Source of the DNA: Pseudidiomarina salinarum
GTDB taxonomy: Bacteria > Pseudomonadota > Gammaproteobacteria > Enterobacterales > Alteromonadaceae
Length of the DNA: 64,000 bases
Assembly: GCF_000753715.1 (NCBI RefSeq)
Contig: NZ_JPER01000004.1
Location: forward strand, 248,001-312,000
Direction of reading: 5' to 3'
In this document: piece after piece, positions 42,828 through 52,286 of the stretch
Layout: the number at the start of each line of letters is the position of its first letter
Numbering within the stretch: the first letter of the stretch is position 1
The notes under the pieces: generated by a model
Told to the model about the DNA's origin: nothing
The model's database searches: none
What the model saw: the letters and a program-made list of their open reading frames with translations, nothing else
Position numbers and translations under genes: made by a program

Positions 42828-45800
42828 TTATTCGGTATCCAGCCAGTCGACTTTATCCATCTTCCGGATAACCACGAACTCATCGCGGTTGCAGCCCACT
42901 GTGCCGTAATAGTTAAAGCCATAGGCTTGTTGCGCGTAACCACCAATCATGTGGGTCGGCTTCATCACCGCCCGCGTTACTGAGTTGTGGATACCGCCGC
43001 GCGTTCCGGTCAATTCCGAACCGGGGATGTTCACTAAGCGCTCCTGGGCGTGATACATCATGCTCATACCTTCCGGAACCCGCTGAGAAACAACCGCCCG
43101 GGCACTGATTGAACCGTTGACGTTGAAGATTTCGATCCAGTCGTTATCTTCAATGCCGGCTGCCTTGGCATCGATTTCGCTCATCCAGACAATCGGACCA
43201 CCGCGTGACAGCGTCAGCATGAGCAGATTTTCTGAATAGGTGCTGTGGATACCCCATTTCTGGTGCGGGGTGATCCAGTTCAGTACGATTTCTTTATTGC
43301 CATTGCTGTTCTTGTTCAGCACCGGTTGCACTGTCTTCAGGTTAATCGGCGGCTTATAGGCACATAAGGTTTCACCGAAATCGCGCATCCATTCATGATC
43401 CTGATAGAACTGCTGCCGGCCGGTGAGGGTCCGCCATGGAATCATTTCATGCACGTTGGTGTAACCCGCGTTATACGACACATGCTCATCTTCCAGGCCT
43501 GACCAGGTTGGCGAAGAGATGATCTTGCGTGGCTGCGCCACGATGTCGCGGAAGCGAATCTTCTCGTCTTCTTTTGGCTTCGCCAGATGGGTGTGATCCC
43601 GTCCGGTCTGCTCACCCAGCGCGGCCCAGGCTTTCACCGCCACGTGACCGTTGGTCTCCGGCGCCAGCGACAGGATGACTTCACAGGCGTCAATGGCACT
43701 GTCGATAATCGGCCGGCCTTTATTCGCCCCTTCCTCATGGTGAACCCGGTTCAACTTGCCGAGGAAATCGACTTCCTCCTGGGTGTCCCAGTTGATGCCC
43801 TTGCCACCGTTACCTAACTTATCCATAAGTGGGCCAAGCGAGGTGAAGCGGTGGTAGGTATTCGGGTAATCCCGTTCCACCACGGTAATATTTGGCATGG
43901 TCACGCCTGGAATAGCCTCACACTCACCTTTCCACCAGGCTTTAACGCCGTATGGCTGCGCCATTTCACCGGCCGAGTCGTGCATGATCGGGGTGGTCAC
44001 GACGTCTTGCTCAACGCCCAGGTGACCGTTACAGACCTTTGAGAATTCTTTCGTGATGCCTTTAAAGATTTCCCAGTCGCTACGCGCTTCCCACACCGGA
44101 TCCACGGCCGCAGTCAGCGGATGAATAAACGGATGCATATCCGAAGTATTCATGTCGTCTTTTTCGTACCAGGTCGCGGTTGGCAGCACGATGTCTGAAT
44201 ACAGACAGGTTGTTGACATCCGGAAGTCCAGCGTCACCCACAGGTCCACTTTGCCTTCAGCGCCTTTCTCTACCCATTCGACATCTTCCGGCAGCTTGCC
44301 GCCCAACTCGCCCAGGTTGTCACCAAAGGTTTTGTGGGTGGTGCCCAGGAAGTGCTTGAGCATGTATTCATGGCCTTTACCTGATGAACCCAGCAGATTA
44401 GAGCGCCACACAAACATAATGCGCGGGAAGTTCTGCGGACTATCAGGCTGAGTACAGGCGAAAGGTACATCGCCACTTTTCAGCTGTTCAACCAGGTACG
44501 CTTTAACTTCTTTACCGGCTGCTTTGGCTTTGTCGGCAATGGTCAGCGGGTTTACGCCCAGCTGCGGCGCAGACGGCAACCAGCCCATGCGCTCGGCGCG
44601 GGTGTTGTAGTCAATAATGGAGCTTTTCCATTTGTTTTTATCGGCCAGAGGCGACACCACTTCGCTCATATCCAGCTTCTCATAACGCCATTGGCTGGAA
44701 TGGTTATAGAAGAATGAGGTGCCGTTCATCTGGCGTGGTGGACGCTGCCAGTCCAGACCGAATGCCAGCGGCTGCCAGCCGGTCTGCGGACGCAGTTTTT
44801 CCTGGCCGACGTAGTGGGCCCAGCCACCACCGCTCTGGCCGATACAACCACACATCATCAGCATGTTGATCAGACCACGGTAGCTCATATCCATGTGGTA
44901 CCAGTGGTTAATCGCGGCACCGACAATAATCATTGAACGACCTTTGGTCTTGTCCGCATTGCGACCGAACTCAGTAGCGATGCGAATCACATCAGCCGGT
45001 TTCACCCCGGTAATTTGCTCCTGCCAGGCCGGCGTATAAGGCACGTCATCATCGTAACTCTGTGCCCGATTTTCGTCGTTGATACCGTTATCCACGCCGT
45101 ATTGAGCCAGCATCAGGTCAAATACAGTGGCTACCAGCGTCGTTTCACCGTTAGCCAATTCGATGCGCTTAGCCGGAATTTTGCGGATCTGCACTTCATC
45201 ATGATGGGTATGCTGGAAGTACTCATACTCATGCGGAGCAGAGCCAAAATACGGGAAGCCAACTTCAACGATTTCATCGTGGCTGTCTTTTAAGGTCAGG
45301 GCCAGCTTCAGATCGCCCTTGCCATCTTTCTGTTCCAGGTTCCATTTGCCTTTTTGTCCCCAGCGGTAACCAATGGCACCGTTCGGGCTGGTCAGACGTT
45401 GATCATCTTCATTGATCGCGATGGTTTTCCAGTCCGGGTTGTTTGCTTCGCCCAGATTGTCGACCAGATCCGCGGCGCGCAGGAAGCGGCCCTGGTTCAG
45501 CACTTTTTCACCCGGCTCCAGCATGACCAGCATCGGCATGTCGGTATAACGACGTACGTAGTCGTTAAAGTAGCTGCTTGGCTTGTTAACGTAGAACTCT
45601 TTCAGGATCACGTGGCCGAACGCCATGGCTAACGCCGAGTCAGTACCCTGACGCGGTGACAACCAGGTATCACCAAACTTCGAGGCTTCCGAGTAGTCTG
45701 AGGTAATGACACAGGTTTTGGTGCCTTTGTAACGAACTTCGGTCAGGAAGTGCGCATCTGGGGTACGGGTCTGCGGCACGTTTGAGCCCCAGACAATAAT

Positions 45801-46547
45801 GTAATTTGAGTTGTACCAGTCAGCTGATTCCGGCACATCCGTTTGCTCGCCCCAAACCTGTGGTGAGGCTGGCGGCAGGTCACAATACCAGTCATAGAAG
45901 CTCAGGCAGTTACCGCCGATCAGCGACAGATAACGAGAGCCAGCGGCGTAAGACACCATGGACATTGCCGGGATTGGCGAAAAGCCGTTGATCCGGTCGG
46001 GCCCATAGGTTTTTGCGGTGTATACGTTCGAAGCGGCGATCAGCTCGTTTACTTCTTCCCAGCTGGCGCGCACGAAGCCGCCTAAGCCACGGCGTTCTTT
46101 GTAGCTCTTGGCTTTCACCGGATCGCTGACAATCGATTCCCAGGCATCCACCGGGTCAGGGTGCTGCTCTTTGGCTTCGCGCCACAGCTTCATCAGTTGC
46201 TGCCGCATCTTCGGATATTTCAGCCGGTTGGCACTGTAGATGTACCATGAATAGCTGGCGCCACGCGGGCAACCACGTGGTTCATGGTTAGGCAGGTCGG
46301 GCCGGGTGCGAGGATAGTCAGTTTGCTGAGTCTCCCAGGTCACCAGACCATCTTTCACGTAAATCTTCCAGCTACAGGAGCCGGTGCAGTTTACGCCGTG
46401 CGTCGAGCGCACAACTTTGTCGTGCTGCCAGCGCTGGCGATACCCTTTTTCCCAGGCACGATCCTGGTCAGTGGTCATGCCATGGCCATCAGCAAATGAT
46501 TCTTTACGGATTTTGAAAAACCGCAATTTGTCGAGTAGGTGACTCAT
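42828..46547 (-). CDS. narG: Respiratory nitrate reductase alpha subunit (Mo-bisMGD)
   Basis: Catalytic subunit reducing nitrate to nitrite with a Mo-bis-MGD cofactor. The FS0 cluster ligands are in HGVNCTGSCSW plus the later GCPRGAS; the Mo-ligand Asp is in ESADWYNSNY, followed by VWGSNVPQTRTPDAHF. The start at ATG 46547 (MSHLLDKLRFF, AGGAG before it) aligns with E. coli NarG; an in-frame TTG lies two codons upstream. 1239 residues. First gene of narGHJI-ppiC; divergent from narX. Confidence 0.98.
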   Translation of the reverse strand: MSHLLDKLRFFKIRKESFADGHGMTTDQDRAWEKGYRQRWQHDKVVRSTHGVNCTGSCSWKIYVKDGLVTWETQQTDYPRTRPDLPNHEPRGCPRGASYSWYIYSANRLKYPKMRQQLMKLWREAKEQHPDPVDAWESIVSDPVKAKSYKERRGLGGFVRASWEEVNELIAASNVYTAKTYGPDRINGFSPIPAMSMVSYAAGSRYLSLIGGNCLSFYDWYCDLPPASPQVWGEQTDVPESADWYNSNYIIVWGSNVPQTRTPDAHFLTEVRYKGTKTCVITSDYSEASKFGDTWLSPRQGTDSALAMAFGHVILKEFYVNKPSSYFNDYVRRYTDMPMLVMLEPGEKVLNQGRFLRAADLVDNLGEANNPDWKTIAINEDDQRLTSPNGAIGYRWGQKGKWNLEQKDGKGDLKLALTLKDSHDEIVEVGFPYFGSAPHEYEYFQHTHHDEVQIRKIPAKRIELANGETTLVATVFDLMLAQYGVDNGINDENRAQSYDDDVPYTPAWQEQITGVKPADVIRIATEFGRNADKTKGRSMIIVGAAINHWYHMDMSYRGLINMLMMCGCIGQSGGGWAHYVGQEKLRPQTGWQPLAFGLDWQRPPRQMNGTSFFYNHSSQWRYEKLDMSEVVSPLADKNKWKSSIIDYNTRAERMGWLPSAPQLGVNPLTIADKAKAAGKEVKAYLVEQLKSGDVPFACTQPDSPQNFPRIMFVWRSNLLGSSGKGHEYMLKHFLGTTHKTFGDNLGELGGKLPEDVEWVEKGAEGKVDLWVTLDFRMSTTCLYSDIVLPTATWYEKDDMNTSDMHPFIHPLTAAVDPVWEARSDWEIFKGITKEFSKVCNGHLGVEQDVVTTPIMHDSAGEMAQPYGVKAWWKGECEAIPGVTMPNITVVERDYPNTYHRFTSLGPLMDKLGNGGKGINWDTQEEVDFLGKLNRVHHEEGANKGRPIIDSAIDACEVILSLAPETNGHVAVKAWAALGEQTGRDHTHLAKPKEDEKIRFRDIVAQPRKIISSPTWSGLEDEHVSYNAGYTNVHEMIPWRTLTGRQQFYQDHEWMRDFGETLCAYKPPINLKTVQPVLNKNSNGNKEIVLNWITPHQKWGIHSTYSENLLMLTLSRGGPIVWMSEIDAKAAGIEDNDWIEIFNVNGSISARAVVSQRVPEGMSMMYHAQERLVNIPGSELTGTRGGIHNSVTRAVMKPTHMIGGYAQQAYGFNYYGTVGCNRDEFVVIRKMDKVDWLDTE

Positions 46548-46848
46548 CCTCAAACTCCTGGTCTATGTCGATACAGGGCTAATTCTGAACAAGTCTGCGA
46601 TATAAAGCTACGCCCCCAATTGGCGGAAAACTATAGGTAATACAGTAATTTACCTACAAGTAGGTAGATGCTTATCACGCTAAACCATTGTTTTTTATGT
46701 GATCGCAAAAATGGGGGTAGGAGGATTCTGCCGGGCGAGTACAAAAGAGGTAGCCCGTATTACTCTAAACCTTAGTGCGAAGGGATAGATTTACAGTTAA
46801 ACTATGCATCGGTTGTTTTTTAATCTCTGCAGAAGATGTAAAGGTATT
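46548..46848. promoter_or_regulatory. narG-narX divergent regulatory region with NarL sites
   Basis: 301 bases without a gene. A perfect 7-2-7 inverted pair TACCTAC-AA-GTAGGTA at 46651-46666 and a consensus heptamer ATAGGTA at 46633-46639 face narG. GGGGGTA near 46712 and AGAGGTA near 46746 face narX. No TTGAT or ATCAA half-site occurs anywhere here, so I find no FNR box. Confidence 0.75.
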
Positions 46849-48660
46849 ATGCGGCAAGTTTCAATCGTTACCCGAATCGGTGTGGCCCTGGGCTGCATGG
46901 TAGCTCTCACCATAGGTACACTGCTGGCGTCCTACTGGCTTTCCGAAAAAGCTGATCAAGATGCCATGGCAATCAACGTGGCGGGATCATTGCGCATGCA
47001 AAGCTACCGCTACAGTTGGTTTCAGCTCCATCAACCCAATAGCCCCGCGGCCGCCGAAGTGGCAACAACCCTTGATGAACGTTGGTCGCATTTTGTTTTT
47101 AACCGGTTTACCGAAGAGGCGTCTGACCTTGGTGAGCAATTCCGTGAAGCCCGGCAAAGCTGGCTGGAGTTTGAGCAGCGCCTGGCCGCTGGTGAGATCA
47201 CCTCCGCCAACCTGGAACGCTATTTACAGCCACGTATCGCGCAGCTTAACGATTTCGTCAGCGGTCTGCAGCAGGAAGCTGAGCGCCGCATCCGTGCTAT
47301 TCGCCTGATTCAGGTGCTGTCACTGTTTTCGACTATCGGTCTGGCCTTCATTATTTTCTTCTGGCTTAAAACCCGGGTTCGTCAGCCTCTAACTATTCTG
47401 ACTCAAGCCGCCCGCAGGGTGGCACAGGGCGATTTCACCTCGCGCGTGAGCCACCCGATGTCCGACGAGCTGGGCGTACTGGCAAATACCCTGAACAAGA
47501 TGAGCGATGCCATTGCCTATATGTACGGCAATCTGGAGAAGCGGGTGGATGAGCAAACCAAAGCCATTCAGCAAAGTAATCAGCGACTACAATTTTTGTA
47601 CGACACAGCACGCACCATAATTGAGCATTCGCCCGGCTACAACGACTTTACGGAGATCGTTGAAGGCCTGAAAAAAGCATCGCACATTGATGATCTGGAG
47701 CTCTGCCTGATCACGGAAACAGGTGACAAACCTTATATGCAGGTGCAGCCACAGAATGCCCCTGACGACCCGTGCGTCGGTGCCGACTGCGCCCAGTGTG
47801 TGAGTGCAGGTGGCGGCGTCAGCGTTATTGAAGGCCTTCGGGTTTATCGCTTCCCGCTGGAGCGCGACCAACGCTATTACGGTGTTCTGGTTGCCCGGCA
47901 GCCCGCAACGGAGCGGCTCGACGACTGGCAGCTACAATTACTGCAGTCAGTCACCGATCAACTGGCGGTGGCGCTCAGCCTGAAACAGGAAGAAGCACAA
48001 GTGCGCCGCCTGGCGTTGATTCAGGAACGTACGGTCATAGCCCGCGAGTTGCACGATTCACTGGCGCAAGCCCTGTCTTATCTCAAAATTCAGGTTACCC
48101 GGCTGGATAAGGGCATCGCCAAAAACGATCAGGCCATCATTGACGATGTTTCCGGCGAATTACGTGAAGGGCTTAATGCTGCCTACCGGCAGCTGCGCGA
48201 GTTATTAACGACCTTCCGTCTGAAAGTGGATGGTGCCGGACTGCTGCACGCCTTACAAACTACAGTGAAGCAATTTTCCGAGCAGTCCAGCATGAATGTC
48301 AGGCTGGATTTCCAACTGGCGAATGCGCCGCTGGCGCCTCACGAAGAGATTCACCTGCTGCAGATCATCCGTGAGGCCTGCCAGAACGCTATCCATCACA
48401 GTCAGGGCGACGAAGTCGTTGTCAGGTTGCGGCAAGACCAGGAAGCGGGAATTGAGCTGGCTGTTGAAGATAACGGTATAGGTATTCCTGAGAGCGCCGA
48501 GAAACTGAATCATTATGGCCTGGCTATTATGCTTGAGCGAGCCCGCCATCTGGGCGGTGAATTGCAGATCACCCGCCGTCCGGAAGGTGGCACCGGGGTC
48601 TATTTCAGCTTCACGCCGGAATATATGCAGGAGCGCATCCCCGTCGCCATCGAACCCTGA
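46849..48660 (+). CDS. narX: Nitrate/nitrite sensor histidine kinase NarX
   Basis: Inner-membrane sensor that phosphorylates NarL in response to nitrate. TM1 covers about residues 8-30; then comes the nitrate-binding P-box AINVAGSLRMQSYR (41-54), a periplasmic helical domain, TM2 about 148-168, HAMP, a central module with Cys cluster CVGADCAQC, and an HPK7 kinase (ARELHDSLAQALSYL, phospho-acceptor His 402) ending in an ATPase domain (VEDNGIGIPE). I start at ATG 46849 with AAAGG before it; 46804 is an in-frame alternative. 603 residues, as E. coli NarX. Confidence 0.95.
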   Translation: MRQVSIVTRIGVALGCMVALTIGTLLASYWLSEKADQDAMAINVAGSLRMQSYRYSWFQLHQPNSPAAAEVATTLDERWSHFVFNRFTEEASDLGEQFREARQSWLEFEQRLAAGEITSANLERYLQPRIAQLNDFVSGLQQEAERRIRAIRLIQVLSLFSTIGLAFIIFFWLKTRVRQPLTILTQAARRVAQGDFTSRVSHPMSDELGVLANTLNKMSDAIAYMYGNLEKRVDEQTKAIQQSNQRLQFLYDTARTIIEHSPGYNDFTEIVEGLKKASHIDDLELCLITETGDKPYMQVQPQNAPDDPCVGADCAQCVSAGGGVSVIEGLRVYRFPLERDQRYYGVLVARQPATERLDDWQLQLLQSVTDQLAVALSLKQEEAQVRRLALIQERTVIARELHDSLAQALSYLKIQVTRLDKGIAKNDQAIIDDVSGELREGLNAAYRQLRELLTTFRLKVDGAGLLHALQTTVKQFSEQSSMNVRLDFQLANAPLAPHEEIHLLQIIREACQNAIHHSQGDEVVVRLRQDQEAGIELAVEDNGIGIPESAEKLNHYGLAIMLERARHLGGELQITRRPEGGTGVYFSFTPEYMQERIPVAIEP

Positions 48661-48669
48661 GTGCCGGAT

Positions 48670-50034
48670 CTAAGGGTTGTAAAATTCACTATGGCGCCGC
48701 AAATAAATCCAGTGGATAATTCCCGCACAGATAACATAAAACGCCGCAAATCCCAGCAAGGCAAAGGCTGGGGTCGCGGTGGCACTATGCAGGCTCCATA
48801 ATAGCGGAATATAAATAGCGCCAGTGGAGGCCAACGCGACTACCCAACGCAATACCGTACCCAGCTGTTCCGGCGGAAAGATCTCACTGATTGCTTTAAA
48901 GATTGCGCTGCTGGCGATGCCACTGGCAATAAAAATCAGCAGAAAAGCCAGAATATAGGATAAAAACGAGGTTTCGGGCGTGCGGCTATAAAACGCCTGA
49001 TAAGCGACCAGCGCAGCGATGCTGCAGCCCACAGCCAGCGCCAGCGCACACCATTGGGCTACGCGCGCGCCACCGAATTGATCGGCCAGCCAGCCACCCA
49101 GCGGCCGCGCCAACACCCCCAGCAATGGTCCAATCCAGGCATAAGTCAGCGCGTTCGGTGCATGATCATTGCTGACCACCTGAATCAGTTCACCACCTTC
49201 CCAAACCCGGCTTAAACCGAACAGGAACTGCAGGCTCAGCGGAAAAGTGATAGCAAAACCGATAAAAGAGCCAAAAGCCATGAGGTAAAGCAGCGCCATC
49301 AACCAGGTATGTTTGTTGCGGAAAATAAGATACCGGGCGAAAGATCTGGTGCGGCGCGGCACGTACATTGGTGCGGATGACGACCATAGCGGAACTTGCC
49401 GCAGGACAATGATCACCAGCAACGCCAACGCCATGAACCAGCCCACGTTAGCCAGCCACATGGGCGTCCCCGCTGCAATATTACCAAGCATATTGCCCGT
49501 GGCTGCGCGGGTGGTCCAGGGCATCCCGCTGAGTTCACCCGCCCAGGGCATGGCAGTGAGTACCGGCACACTCACCTGAGCAAGAATAATGCCGATACCA
49601 AGCACGCTGGCATTCACGCCCAGACACCAGCCCAACTGCGAGCGCTGGTGCTGCGGCGTATCGCCCAGCGCCATAAACTGCGCACCACCAAGACCACAGA
49701 TAAACGCCAGCAGTAGCAGGCTGCTATAACTGATAGTGCTATCCTGCAACAACCAGATGAGGCCGATAGCAGGAATCAATAGTAATACAGTCGCGGCTTG
49801 CGCGAAGCTGGCCTGCATCGCCTTGTCGCCAAGCGCGAACAACAGCAGGTGGGCCAGGGTTGCGGCCACGCCCGACAGCGCCAGCAGACCAAACAACTGG
49901 CTTACAGTAAACTCTGGCATAGCGGCTGACAGCAATACCACGAGCACACTCCAGCTCATCCACATGGCGGTGCCTGTAATGATGGACGCTGTGGTTAATT
50001 TGTCGAGTACGAGCGGCGTTGTCGTAGCCTGCAT
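48670..50034 (-). CDS. Divergent NarK-family MFS protein lacking nitrate-binding motifs
   Basis: Clear paralogue of the long NarK at 23 kb (shared NKHTW, FGSFIGFA, PNALTYAWI, RPLGGWLADQFGG and the C-terminal EFYNP), yet key substrate elements are changed. The helix-2 LRIP with the nitrate Arg reads TLAHLL; the signature NAGLGNFGVTT reads NASVLGIGIIL; GIGNGSTFK reads GIASSAIFK; and FAASMSNISFFFP is not kept. The helix-8 Arg remains. 454 residues, about 12 helices, reading frame intact. It lies between narX and narL, both opposite in strand. It may carry another anion, work as a modulator, or be decaying. Confidence 0.85.
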   Translation of the reverse strand: MQATTTPLVLDKLTTASIITGTAMWMSWSVLVVLLSAAMPEFTVSQLFGLLALSGVAATLAHLLLFALGDKAMQASFAQAATVLLLIPAIGLIWLLQDSTISYSSLLLLAFICGLGGAQFMALGDTPQHQRSQLGWCLGVNASVLGIGIILAQVSVPVLTAMPWAGELSGMPWTTRAATGNMLGNIAAGTPMWLANVGWFMALALLVIIVLRQVPLWSSSAPMYVPRRTRSFARYLIFRNKHTWLMALLYLMAFGSFIGFAITFPLSLQFLFGLSRVWEGGELIQVVSNDHAPNALTYAWIGPLLGVLARPLGGWLADQFGGARVAQWCALALAVGCSIAALVAYQAFYSRTPETSFLSYILAFLLIFIASGIASSAIFKAISEIFPPEQLGTVLRWVVALASTGAIYIPLLWSLHSATATPAFALLGFAAFYVICAGIIHWIYLRRHSEFYNP

Positions 50035-50142
50035 AGTGCGTTCACTTTACTTCTGATCCTGATGCTGAACTTTGCCGCCTGACGGGCTTTACAGCAAGCC
50101 AACGGAAGAGTTAAGAAAGCGGGTATTAAGTGGCAGCCGGGC

Positions 50143-50158
50143 TACCCACAAATGGGTA
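50143..50158. promoter_or_regulatory. NarL 7-2-7 site between narK paralogue and narL
   Basis: TACCCAC-AA-ATGGGTA is two NarL/NarP heptamers in the classical tail-to-tail 7-2-7 arrangement. It lies in the 263-base gap between the divergent NarK-like gene and narL. A TTGAT half-site near 50203 lacks a partner, so I do not call an FNR box. Confidence 0.8.
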
Positions 50159-50297
50159 TTAATTTATTTATGTGATTGTTTATTATGCGCTTTTATTTTT
50201 ACGCTTGATCGCCCCCTTCAGGTAACCGGCGGATCCACAAATGCGTGACCACACATTTTGTGCAAAAATAGGACACAGAAATCAAAGGAGAACAGTT

Positions 50298-50954
50298 ATG
50301 TCCCATGCACCTTCCAGCATTATGCTTGTCGATGACCATCCGCTATTGCGTAAAGGTCTCAAGCAGCTTATCTCGTTAGAAGATGGGCTTGAAGTGGTCG
50401 CCGAATGCAGTAACGGCAAAGATGCGATCGGTAAAGCGGTCGAACTGGATCCTGATTTAATTATTCTTGATCTCAATATGCAGGGAATGGATGGTCTTGA
50501 GACCCTCAAGCGCATGCGCGATGAAGGCGTGACCTCACGGATCGTCATGCTGACGGTATCGGATGCTGATGAAGATGTGGTGGCAGCGATTACCAATGGT
50601 GCTGATGGCTACTTACTGAAGGACACGGATCCGGAACTGCTGCTTGAGCAAATTCAGCGGGCAATCGAAGGCAAAATGGTACTGAGCGAAGTCATCACCG
50701 AAGTGCTGGCTACTGCGTTGCGCCGTCCGTCCCGCCAGGAGCCGGCCAAGCTCGATAGCCTGACCAATCGTGAGCATGAAATCCTGAGCCTGATTGCCAA
50801 AGGAATGAGCAATAAGGTCATCGCCCGCGAACTGGATATCTCAGATGGCACCGTCAAAGTTCACGTGAAGCATTTGCTCAAAAAACTGGGCTTACGTTCA
50901 CGGGTTGAAGCCGCGGTCTGGATGGTCAACAAACAAGGTGGCAGCAATGTCTGA
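50298..50954 (+). CDS. narL: Nitrate/nitrite response regulator NarL
   Basis: Response regulator acting with NarX. The receiver domain covers residues 6-125 with the acidic pair VDDH and phospho-acceptor Asp 58 (IILDLNM). The LuxR-type helix-turn-helix is at the C-terminus (LTNREHEILSLIAKGMSNKVIA). I start at ATG 50298 with AAGGAG before it (MSHAPSS). 218 residues. It overlaps moeA by eight bases. Confidence 0.95.
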   Translation: MSHAPSSIMLVDDHPLLRKGLKQLISLEDGLEVVAECSNGKDAIGKAVELDPDLIILDLNMQGMDGLETLKRMRDEGVTSRIVMLTVSDADEDVVAAITNGADGYLLKDTDPELLLEQIQRAIEGKMVLSEVITEVLATALRRPSRQEPAKLDSLTNREHEILSLIAKGMSNKVIARELDISDGTVKVHVKHLLKKLGLRSRVEAAVWMVNKQGGSNV

Positions 50955-52170
50955 TCAGGCTCGCTGGCTGAGTCTGCCAGACGCTCTTGAAGCCATTAGA
51001 AAGACCGTATCCCCCCACACAGATCAGGTGACAGTCCCACTCATACACGCCTTGGATAAGGTCGCCGCGCAACAGATCGCGGCGCCGCTGGATGTGCCGG
51101 GCTACGATAACTCAGCGATGGACGGTTACGCCGTAATCGCCGCTGACGCGAACACGGGCAGCACACTGGAAATCATTGGTGAAGCCCTCGCCGGTCATCC
51201 TTTTGCTGGCGAGATCAAAGCTGGCAGCTGCGTTCGTATTATGACCGGCGCCATGCTCCCTGCTGGCGCTGATGCCGTCATCATGCAGGAACAAACCAGT
51301 AGCAGCGGCCAAAGCATTGTTTGCGGATCCCCCCTGATCGAAGGCGACAATATCCGCCTGGCTGGCAGCGACCTGACCGCCGGTGAAACCATTATCCATG
51401 CCGGGCAGCGTCTACGCCCGGTCGATATCGGTTTGCTGGCGTCGATGGGGATTGCCGAAGTAATGGTCAACAAACCCCTTACAGTGGCCACATTTTCCAC
51501 CGGTGATGAGCTGGTGCCTCCGGGTCAGCCGCTGCAGAGCGGACAAATTTATGACAGCAACCGCTACACTATTCAGGCCATGCTCTCGCGCCTGGACATT
51601 GACGTGGTTGACCTGGGACTCGTCAGAGATGACCCTGATGCCATCGCCGCAACCTTTAAAAAAGCGATGGAACAGGCCGACGTGATTATTACCAGCGCCG
51701 GGGTTTCCGTTGGCGATGCTGACTACACCAAAGAAGTCATGGAACAACTCGGCGAGATTAATTTCTGGAAGATTGCCATGAAGCCTGGCAAGCCATTCGC
51801 TTTTGGCAAGCTCGGTAACTGCTGGTTCTGCGGCCTGCCCGGTAATCCGGTGGCAGCAGTGGTGACCCTTAACCAGATTGTACAGCCATTGCTGCGCTAT
51901 CTGGCCGGTGAGAACTGGCCTGAACCGACCGTGTACCGTGCTGTTGCCAGCAAGCCGATGCGTAAAAAACCTGGCCGGGCCGACTTTCAGCGCGGCTGGC
52001 TGGAACAACTCGGTGAACGGCTGGAAGCCAGCCCGGTGGGTTCGCAAAGTTCAGGGGTCTTGAGTTCGGTTGCCAACGCAAACTGCTTTATTCTGTTAGA
52101 GCAGGATCGCGGCAATGTCGAAGCTGGTGAAATCGTTACCGTACTGCCTTTCGATCGGCTGCTGCAATAG
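50947..52170 (+). CDS. moeA: Molybdopterin molybdenumtransferase MoeA
   Basis: Inserts molybdate into adenylylated molybdopterin. Motifs are DNSAMDGYAV, RIMTGAMLPAGADAVIMQE, TGDELVPPGQPLQSGQIYDSNRY and GVSVGDADYTKEV. ATG 50947 has AAGGTGG before it and overlaps the narL stop, so the two are translationally coupled. 407 residues, as E. coli. It completes the Mo cofactor path with the moa operon, mogA and moeB in the window. Confidence 0.95.
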   Translation: MSDQARWLSLPDALEAIRKTVSPHTDQVTVPLIHALDKVAAQQIAAPLDVPGYDNSAMDGYAVIAADANTGSTLEIIGEALAGHPFAGEIKAGSCVRIMTGAMLPAGADAVIMQEQTSSSGQSIVCGSPLIEGDNIRLAGSDLTAGETIIHAGQRLRPVDIGLLASMGIAEVMVNKPLTVATFSTGDELVPPGQPLQSGQIYDSNRYTIQAMLSRLDIDVVDLGLVRDDPDAIAATFKKAMEQADVIITSAGVSVGDADYTKEVMEQLGEINFWKIAMKPGKPFAFGKLGNCWFCGLPGNPVAAVVTLNQIVQPLLRYLAGENWPEPTVYRAVASKPMRKKPGRADFQRGWLEQLGERLEASPVGSQSSGVLSSVANANCFILLEQDRGNVEAGEIVTVLPFDRLLQ

Positions 52171-52286
52171 CACTGACACCATTATTCATGCAGTAACTCC
52201 GGCGCCCTTGATCGCCGTCAATGTCTCTGCCCGGCTGACAGCACACACTGGTGTGCAAACCAGTCAGCCGGGCAGGAAAAGCCACT

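Noticed and set aside
42249-46499. Many open frames on the plus strand across narG and narH
   Set aside because: They lie opposite strongly recognised nar genes, have no ribosome-binding sites or family similarity, and look like codon-bias shadows.
50203-50216. TTGAT half-site before narL
   Set aside because: The partner half reads CCCTT, not ATCAA.
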